DNA of 64,000 nt, taken from positions 1,798,001 through 1,862,000 of the forward strand of contig NC_016475.1 in assembly GCF_000226095.1 (NCBI RefSeq), given 5' to 3'. The DNA comes from Thermothelomyces thermophilus ATCC 42464 (lineage: Eukaryota; Ascomycota; Sordariomycetes; Sordariales; Chaetomiaceae). A program made the translations under genes and the position numbers. Positions 58,038 through 64,000 of this stretch are shown here, one piece after another (the stretch's first letter is position 1; the number at the start of each line of letters is the position of its first letter). Under the pieces are notes generated by a model. The model was not told the origin of the DNA. It did no database searches and worked only from the letters and a program-made list of their open reading frames with translations.

Positions 58038-59474
58038 CTACTCGCCCTTCGACACGGCGTTGCGGTCGGCAAATGGATTGTCCTCGTCGTCGTCCTCGTC
58101 GTCTTCCGTGTCAGCGTCCACATCGGAATCCGGGGCTGCTTGCGGGCGTGGAGGGAGCATTGACGGCTTGGTGGCTGCTGACGGTCGGGGAGGAGGTGGT
58201 GGGCGCGCTGGGGAGGATGGGGAGCCGAGGTGCATGCCGGCCAGGGCCTGGGTTGGGGGGCTGGTGGGTGAGCTTGGTTCTTTGCCTTTGGCCTTCTCTG
58301 TCGCCACTGCACAGACTTGTCAGCAACCGGTTCTGATTGTCGGTGGCTTCAGCCTCTTTAAAAGCGGGGGCTGGGAAACGCACTCCGATAAAGGTGCGCC
58401 TGCGCTGCCAGCTCGTCGTCCGAGTCGCTGTCCGCGTCGATGGAGCGGTCCAGCTGCTCAAATGTCATGAGCGCCGTGACCAGAGCGTCATTGGCATTGA
58501 GCAGGCTGCCCAGCCACTGTTCCGACTCGACGTTATGAATGTAGCGTAAGATTTTCCTCCGGAGGTCCTTGCACGCCTCGAACCGGAGCACCGCGATTTG
58601 ATTCTCAGAAATCCTCTCCTTCTCCCGGTTAATAGTCTGCAGCACATTCATCAGGTTGGTAGCAGCAATGTTGGCGTCGGCAATGCAAGTCTTCATCTTG
58701 TCCTGCTCGGCCAACAGATTGAATGGCTTGGACTTCTTGGTCTTTTTATCTTTCTTCTTCTTCGTGTCATAGCCGGTGTACGTTTGCTTTGCCAGCGGGT
58801 TCGATTGGGACGATGTTCTCGAATGACCCTTGGACGGACCTGCCGAACTGGGCCTGTCGTCATCGTCTTCCTCGTCTTCACCAAACGGATTCTCCGTCTC
58901 CTTGATAACTTTGGACTGCTCTTGAGTCACGACCCGTTTACGCCGGGGCAGTTCCTGAGGATTGTGAGTTGCGATACCAGGGTAGACCTGATTCGGACAA
59001 GAAGATTACCTTGTATAGCCTGGCAACTTGCTCCATGCCAGGCGTGTTTTTGTACTCGGCAGCCCAGCTGGCAAAGAGTTCTGTGCATTTCTTCTTGACC
59101 TCGGGATCTGACAGGCCCGCGGTGCCACAGAAACGGAGGCGCTCAAGTAGCGCCTCATCTGCAAAGGATCTCTGAAAGCGCGGCCCAGCATTCTGGATCA
59201 GGCCGTCGAGAATGGTCAAGGCACGAAGCTGGCGGTGCAGGTTTCCATACTTGAGCTTCTTCCTGATCGCACGGGAAGCCTCGCTGGGCCCTGTGTCCTG
59301 CAAGTTGACGACTTCAACAAGGTCCGGAATGCCACTAAGATCGTCTATTGGCACCGCCTCACTTGTCAGTCTCTCAATCGTCACCGTGACGGCCGAGTAA
59401 GGTTTCTTCTACGGGACACATGAGCTGGGGTTTCCGAGAAAGTGGTAGAGGTGAGATATTACCTGCGAGAACAT
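58038..59474 (-). CDS. LSB5: LSB5, VHS/GAT-domain adaptor
   Basis: LSB5-type adaptor with VHS and GAT domains, related to GGA/TOM1 proteins. Yeast Lsb5 binds ubiquitin, Arf3 and Las17/Sla1 and links endocytosis to cortical actin. Four exons (59474-59463, 59408-59010, 58954-58384, 58306-58038) give 416 aa; introns are 54, 55 and 77 nt. Exon 1 is a 12-nt micro-exon (MFSQ) that joins to KKPYSAVTVTIERL, the conserved family start. The VHS domain lies at about 8-135 (AIRKKLKYGNLHRQLRALTILDGL, shortened here to LKYGNLHRQLRALTILDG, is its core helix). The GAT helices lie at about 210-310 (EQDKMKTCIADANIAATNLM begins them). An NPFGEDEEDDD motif at about 155-165 and the C-terminal ENPFADRN are NPF-type motifs that can bind EH domains. 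The protein ends VSKGE. See the in-phase open frame just downstream. Confidence 0.88.
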
Positions 59475-60538
59475 GTTTGCTATCTCTACCGGCCCGGATT
59501 TAAGGCGGGGTGCATGTATAGAGCAGAAATTCCGTGTGGTAAAAAAAATAGTCAACTTCCGTGGTGTTGAAGTCAACTGGAGAGGACGGGCGGGTGGGAG
59601 AGCTGGCAACACAAGAAGAGACGAGGGGAATCCCACGATCGGCGTCGTTCTGAGGATAGCCGAGTTATGAGAGGAAACAGCACAAACAGTAAACCTTCGA
59701 TGTGCCTTGAGATGACTGATAGTAGGCCTTTCAGTTCTGAGAAACACTGGTTGTGTGCACGCTGGCACGGTTTGTTGTCATCGAACGGAGAACAGATGGA
59801 TGGAAGCAGGTGGGACGATAAGATAAGACCCCGCGGGGCAGCTGTTTGAAACGCGGACGCTGGAACAGGGGAAGAATCAAGTGTTCAGCGCGCACCGCCG
59901 GTAACACAGCGATAGCCGCAACGGTTCCCTCTTCCGCGGCAGACAAGAGTGTGATTGCGAGCTCCGCTTTGTGCGTTCCTGAGCAAGGAGCACTCGCGAT
60001 GTGGCATCAAGGAAGGCACATGCCCCGCGGCCCCGCTCTGCCCCGAGGATCGCTACGTCAGTGGGGTCGAACGAAGCTTGAACCTCAGGCACAGCTTCCT
60101 CGACACATGATTCGGCAGAGAAGATGGCGCCTTGCTGGGTGCACTGCACCAGACAATTAGCTCATAACAGGCTGTTGAGGTGTTGAATTGGAAGGATGGG
60201 AGAAGAGCAGGCTTCGCGAGACAGATGGGGACGGACGGACGTAGGAAAGGTCAAAGTCGTGGAAGGCGAACCAGAAACAGAAGAGCCAGAAGAAGTGGTA
60301 TCCCATAAGTCCAACGTTTCAATTTCCATCTTGCACTTCTTAAAAGCTTGTTTATCCAAGTTCCTCGTACGAGGTCTACACCCTGTTAACCTGTTTTTTG
60401 TAGTAGCTCGTCTAAGATAAGGAAATTCGTTTCCTGAGATCCCTGCGCAACCCACCGCCTCATAAACACCACACCGGGAATGACCACCTGCGGACAAGAA
60501 GAGGGCAGGAATACACGTCCATATAATTGCACATGTAC
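59475..60538. promoter_or_regulatory. LSB5 promoter and REI1 3' flank
   Basis: About 1.06 kb between the LSB5 start codon and the REI1 stop codon, both on the minus strand. No coding signal was found. Confidence 0.55.
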
Positions 60539-62251
60539 TCAACGCATGTAAGTGGCAGGGTGAGGGGCCTTCTCCTTGATCGCCAACCGCGCCTGCAACA
60601 TGCCCTTGCTCTTCTGGTTCGCCCACTCCTGCTTCTTGCCCTTGGTGACAATAGCCCTCGTCCTGCGATCGTCGAGAGAGGCCACACCCAAGCCCCGTAC
60701 ATCCCGAGGGATCAGTGCACGCCCCCGTGGACGCTGCTCGCTGTCGACTTCCATCTCGTTACTTCTGTCGGCATCCTGTATGGCAAGACGCTCGGCACGC
60801 TCTTGCGGAGTCGGGTAATGATACAGGTTTTGGCGGTAGTATCTGCTGAGCGATCGGTGACCAACCGACTTTCCGCTGGGTAGATGGAGCTCGTAATCGT
60901 CGTAGAAGACTGCATGCGGGCGCTTGTGGGCGTTTCTGTGAAACCCACCTGCCTGGCGGTGGGTACGCGGGGTGCTGCGCGAGTGGTGAGGATGCTTGTT
61001 TAGGCGGTCATATTGGTGATAGTGCTGCTCGGCGGGGACGGCATGGAGGTCGTTGGAGTCTAGGGACGATGCATCGCTGTCTGTTTCCCAATTCTCGTCG
61101 TCCATGACTTCGTCGCCGTCCTCTCCAACGAGCCTGCTTTCACGCTTGGCTCCGAGCTTGACACCCCCGTTTTGCTGCTCATCATCATCGTCCGACTCGT
61201 CCACCCAGTCTCCTTCTCCGTCGGAATACGTGCTACGGAAATCGTAGAACTCGCCAATCTCGAGCTGCTCCTCCTCGGTAGTATACGGTATCTGGCAGTG
61301 CCCCTTGTCCCGCATATGCGTTTGCACTGCAAACACGTTGGCCTTCACCTTGCCACAGGTCAGGCATTCATTGAATATGAACACCTGTTCCTGCAGGTAG
61401 CCAATCAAGCCTTCTAAATTAACCAGATACTGCTTCTCCGGAATGAACAAGCCGTGGGTGCGCTCCATGTGTGAGACATTGAGCTGCAGCGTCGGAGACT
61501 CATAGTTGCAAAACAGGCACGTTTGGGGCGGCGGAGCGGCTGCGGCGGGTTTGGTGCCTGTCGGCGTAGGTGGTGAAGGAGTCGTGGTGGACGACTCTTG
61601 GCCACTCGATGTTTGTGATAGAGGGTGGTCTGGCTTGTTCTGGGCTTCGGCGGACAAATGGGGATTCGAAGGCCGCTTCACAGGGGAGACAGGCTCGTGA
61701 ATATTCGTGTGCTTGAGCGCGTCAACAACCTCGTTGAATTCCTCCTCTGCATCCGAATCCACCTGCGATTCAGCCGCAGGCTCGCCTAAAGAGAACGACA
61801 TGGAGCTAGCTTCGTCATCGTTCTTGCCGTTCGATCGCGACGCCAGTGCGGCAGCCCTCGTCTTGTGCTTCGCGCTGCTGAGGTGATTCCGGAAGGAATT
61901 TTCGCTGTAGTATGTCTTCTGGCACGTTTCGCAGGAACGCTCAAAACCGGCCTTATCTGCTTGCGCGGTTGTCTCGGCCCGGGCTTGAAGCACCTTTTCT
62001 GTGAAGACCTCGGAAGAGATGGGCGGAAGGGAAGCAACACGGCGCTTCAAGTTGTAGCGACTGGAAGATGGGTGTGAGCTTCAGTGCAAATAGGACGTCA
62101 TTGGAGACATCACTTACTGCCAATCGTTACGCATATGCCCTTTCTGAAGGTCGCTGTTCCGAAAGGCGACCTGGCAAGTGTTGCAGGTATATGGATGCGA
62201 AGCATTTACATCGCTGCTGGGGGCAGCGCGACTTGCTGAGATCGTCGCCAT
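60539..62251 (-). CDS. REI1: REI1/REH1-type pre-60S ribosome biogenesis factor
   Basis: Cytoplasmic C2H2 zinc-finger factor needed for late 60S maturation; yeast Rei1 acts with Jjj1 to release Arx1/Alb1 and probes the polypeptide exit tunnel. Exons 62251-62118 and 62060-60539 around a 57-nt intron give 551 aa. The first finger is at about residues 23-45 (YTCNTCQVAFRNSDLQKGHM) and the join gives DWHRYNLKRRVASLPPIS, the family signature. The second finger is near 77-103 (CETCQKTYYSENSFRNH). Two more follow near 180-235, the pair CLFCNYESPTLQLNVSHMER and CLTCGKVKANVFAVQTH. An acidic region (DESDDDDEQQNGG) and a C-terminal basic part (SLSRYYRQNLY, KGMLQARLAIKEK) complete the usual architecture; the C-terminus is the tunnel-inserting part in yeast. 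The start is the first ATG, 22 codons before finger 1. Confidence 0.93.
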
Positions 62252-63276
62252 CGTATTGGTATCGGCGTCGTAACCGAAGAGTGATTTGAATTCCGGAGAA
62301 CGAATGCGATGCGGGACTGTATGGAAAGCAAGGGCGATTTGGCCCCTCTCGCTCGGTACGTCGAATCGCTGCTATGTGGGAGGTGACGGCGAGTACAGCC
62401 GTAAGAGTTTTGGACTGTTCCGCGAAGGAGCAAGAACAAAAACTGCTGAATAATGCTGCTCAGAGCTCAGGTGAGGAGGTGCTAAGTACTGAAAGTGGTA
62501 ATTTTTCGGTGGCAAGCCGTTTACGGCGGGGTTCGACTGTGGACGTCACATTTTCTTGGCATTGCGGGCAGCCCTGGTCGCCCTGGCGGGTGGCTCTGGA
62601 ACGACCTCTGTAATCCGTAAGCACAGTACACCAATAATACGCGGTTAACGTTACACAGTAAGTTTTGACTCTGACTGGATTCCTAGTTCAGGCTTTGTCT
62701 AACCCTGACAACGAGGTCAAGTTAGCCACTTTCTTAGCGTCGTTGAATTCTTTCCAGAGTTTCCTGCGTCTACGATATATAGCGAAGTAGCATAATTTCG
62801 CCGCAGGCCCAGTTTACTAATCGGCGGTGGTGTAAGTGAGTCACGGAAGAGCTGCATCGCCCGCCAAGTCTTAACAGTGGGTCCATTGACGGATTCCGTG
62901 CTTAGCGCGCGTTGCTGCAGCCAAGGCTCGGGGCCTGTGGAAGACACCCGACGGCGGCAAGCTGAATGCTGCAGCATCGTACTCCGTGCACGACTGTTGC
63001 TTGCAAGACAGCAATCCAACCTCATACTACAGAACAACAATCTGCCGTTGGATTCCGCCCAACTAGCCTTCCTGTTTTTGCATATTATCTCATCACGTTT
63101 CAATAACCCGTCGATTGGAACACCGCTTTATTAGACTGGCGTCTCTCTCACCTTTCAGCATCGTGTCCCGCCAGGTCCCGCCAGGTCCCGCCCGCCTCAA
63201 CTTTGCAGGCCGAGATCTCCGCTGAACGACAAGTTGCCCAACCGACTTCCTTCTCCGCTGTCCTTCCATCCATGTC
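62252..63276. promoter_or_regulatory. Divergent upstream region of REI1 and the AZUL ubiquitin ligase gene
   Basis: These 1.03 kb separate two head-to-head start codons and should hold both promoters. Two adjacent 9-bp units (CCCGCCAGGT, at about 63168-63186) form a short direct repeat about 90-110 nt before the ligase start codon. A five-base ATG TCA TGA micro-uORF starts at 63272 and overlaps the chosen start at 63277 in another frame. Confidence 0.55.
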
Positions 63277-64000
63277 ATGACGCGGGACGCCATGCGGCCA
63301 GCTAGCGCCGGCAGCCACAGCCGTAAGAATGCAGAGGATCTCGACCTTCTGGCCGGCCTCTGGGAAGAAGCGCGTTTCGCGAGGCTGCCTTGGGACGCAC
63401 CCAGCGAGCTGAGGGACTTGGTCGAGGACATCGATAATCCAAAGCGCGTTTACGCCATACACAAGGCGAGCCGTCGGCACAATTTCCAGCAGCTTGTGCA
63501 GAAGTAAGTCATGTTCTTGATCAGATTTGCGCGTCTGTGCTGACAACCGTTGCCTGCAAAGGTACATTGTGCAGCTTCGCGAAGGCTGCGGCGCTGAATA
63601 CTGCACAACGTCCACCTGCTTCACATGCCGAAAGAGGATCGCGGGCCAGGCCCCAGTTCGAAGGTACAACACGACAAGCGCAAGAACACTAGCCGTATAC
63701 CTCGCCAGCCAGGACAATCCCGAAAACGGTCTTTGCCCCTACCTTCGCCCGCCGAAGGCACCTCCTGCCGCCGTCAACTCCCTGATATTCCTGCCGAACC
63801 ACAAGTCCCGTCAACGCAATGAACGTGTCCTTTCTGCCTCCCCTAAAACACAAGCCGCCAAAAGTCGTCCCTCTTCGCCCAAGACGGGCGGTGGCAGCGG
63901 CTTGTCATCTGCTTGCCCTCGGAGCCGAAGTGCTACTTTGAATGGGGATAGCAAGGACAGGGTCAAACACGCAAGCAACCGGGCTGGATCGGATGCCGAA
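63277..64000 (+). CDS. AZUL-type HECT ubiquitin ligase, 5' part only
   Basis: N-terminal 222 or so residues of a gene cut by the window edge. Exon 1 is 63277-63503; a 58-nt intron (GTAAGT, branch GCTGAC, end AAAG at 63561) leads to exon 2, open from 63562 to the end. The join gives KYIVQLREGCGAEYC, and the Cys pattern CGAEYC..STCFTC....CPYL is that of the AZUL zinc finger found at the start of UBE3A and of fungal HECT ligases. Upstream is an acidic/helical segment (LLAGLWEEARF, SELRDLVEDID). After the finger the sequence turns basic and Ser-rich (SPKTQAAKSRPSSPKTGGG), a typical linker. The HECT domain would lie well to the right, so it is inferred from family architecture, not seen. Chosen start: the first in-frame ATG; the ATG at 63272 gives only two codons. 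Confidence 0.7.

Noticed and set aside
1-64000. CRISPR arrays, bacterial operons, LTR or other virus-like elements, intact transposons
   Set aside because: No regular repeat-spacer array, no reverse transcriptase, integrase or transposase motif and no long terminal repeats were seen. The genome is eukaryotic.

Overview
This window is nuclear DNA of a filamentous ascomycete, most likely Sordariomycetes and by inference order Sordariales. The evidence is GC-rich coding sequence, short introns (54 to 162 nt) with GT..AG ends and CTAAC/CTGAC branch points, long gene-poor intergenic DNA, and proteins that read as Pezizomycotina orthologues. No rRNA or tRNA gene, CRISPR array, plasmid or phage feature, or intact transposon was recognised. 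Placement below class level is a guess from recalled family resemblance.

The left arm (0.9-19.4 kb) is gene-rich. It holds a KCH1-type potassium-conductance membrane protein (-), a histidine phosphatase of the phosphoglycerate mutase family (-), the ESCRT-0 subunit VPS27 (-) and, divergent from it, a DOA4-type rhodanese/USP deubiquitinase (+). These are followed by a long-chain acyl-CoA synthetase (-) and, divergent from that, a Zn(II)2Cys6 regulator (+). From 19.4 to 31 kb there is only a decayed P-loop GTPase (dynamin/SLIP-GC-like) near 21.3-23.3 kb and an AT-richer block. A DUF1752/DUF3295 (MKS1-like) gene lies at 31.1-32.9 kb (-). About 18 kb without recognisable genes follows (32.9-50.8 kb), rich in microsatellites, poly-G runs and copies of a palindrome with core GTATGTACATAC. 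The right arm has a CHY zinc-finger protein (+), the VHS/GAT adaptor LSB5 (-), the ribosome-biogenesis factor REI1 (-) and the 5' end of an AZUL-type ubiquitin ligase gene (+) that runs off the window.

Functionally, four of the eleven intact or edge-cut genes (VPS27, DOA4-like, LSB5, AZUL/HECT-like) belong to ubiquitin-dependent sorting of membrane proteins. VPS27 and the DOA4-like gene are head to head with a 1.24-kb shared upstream region. The acyl-CoA synthetase gene carries a tight cluster of CCTCGG motifs upstream, the known target of FarA/CTF1-type fatty-acid regulators. Exon joins were worked out by hand; every complete multi-exon model given below stays in frame and has a length divisible by three.
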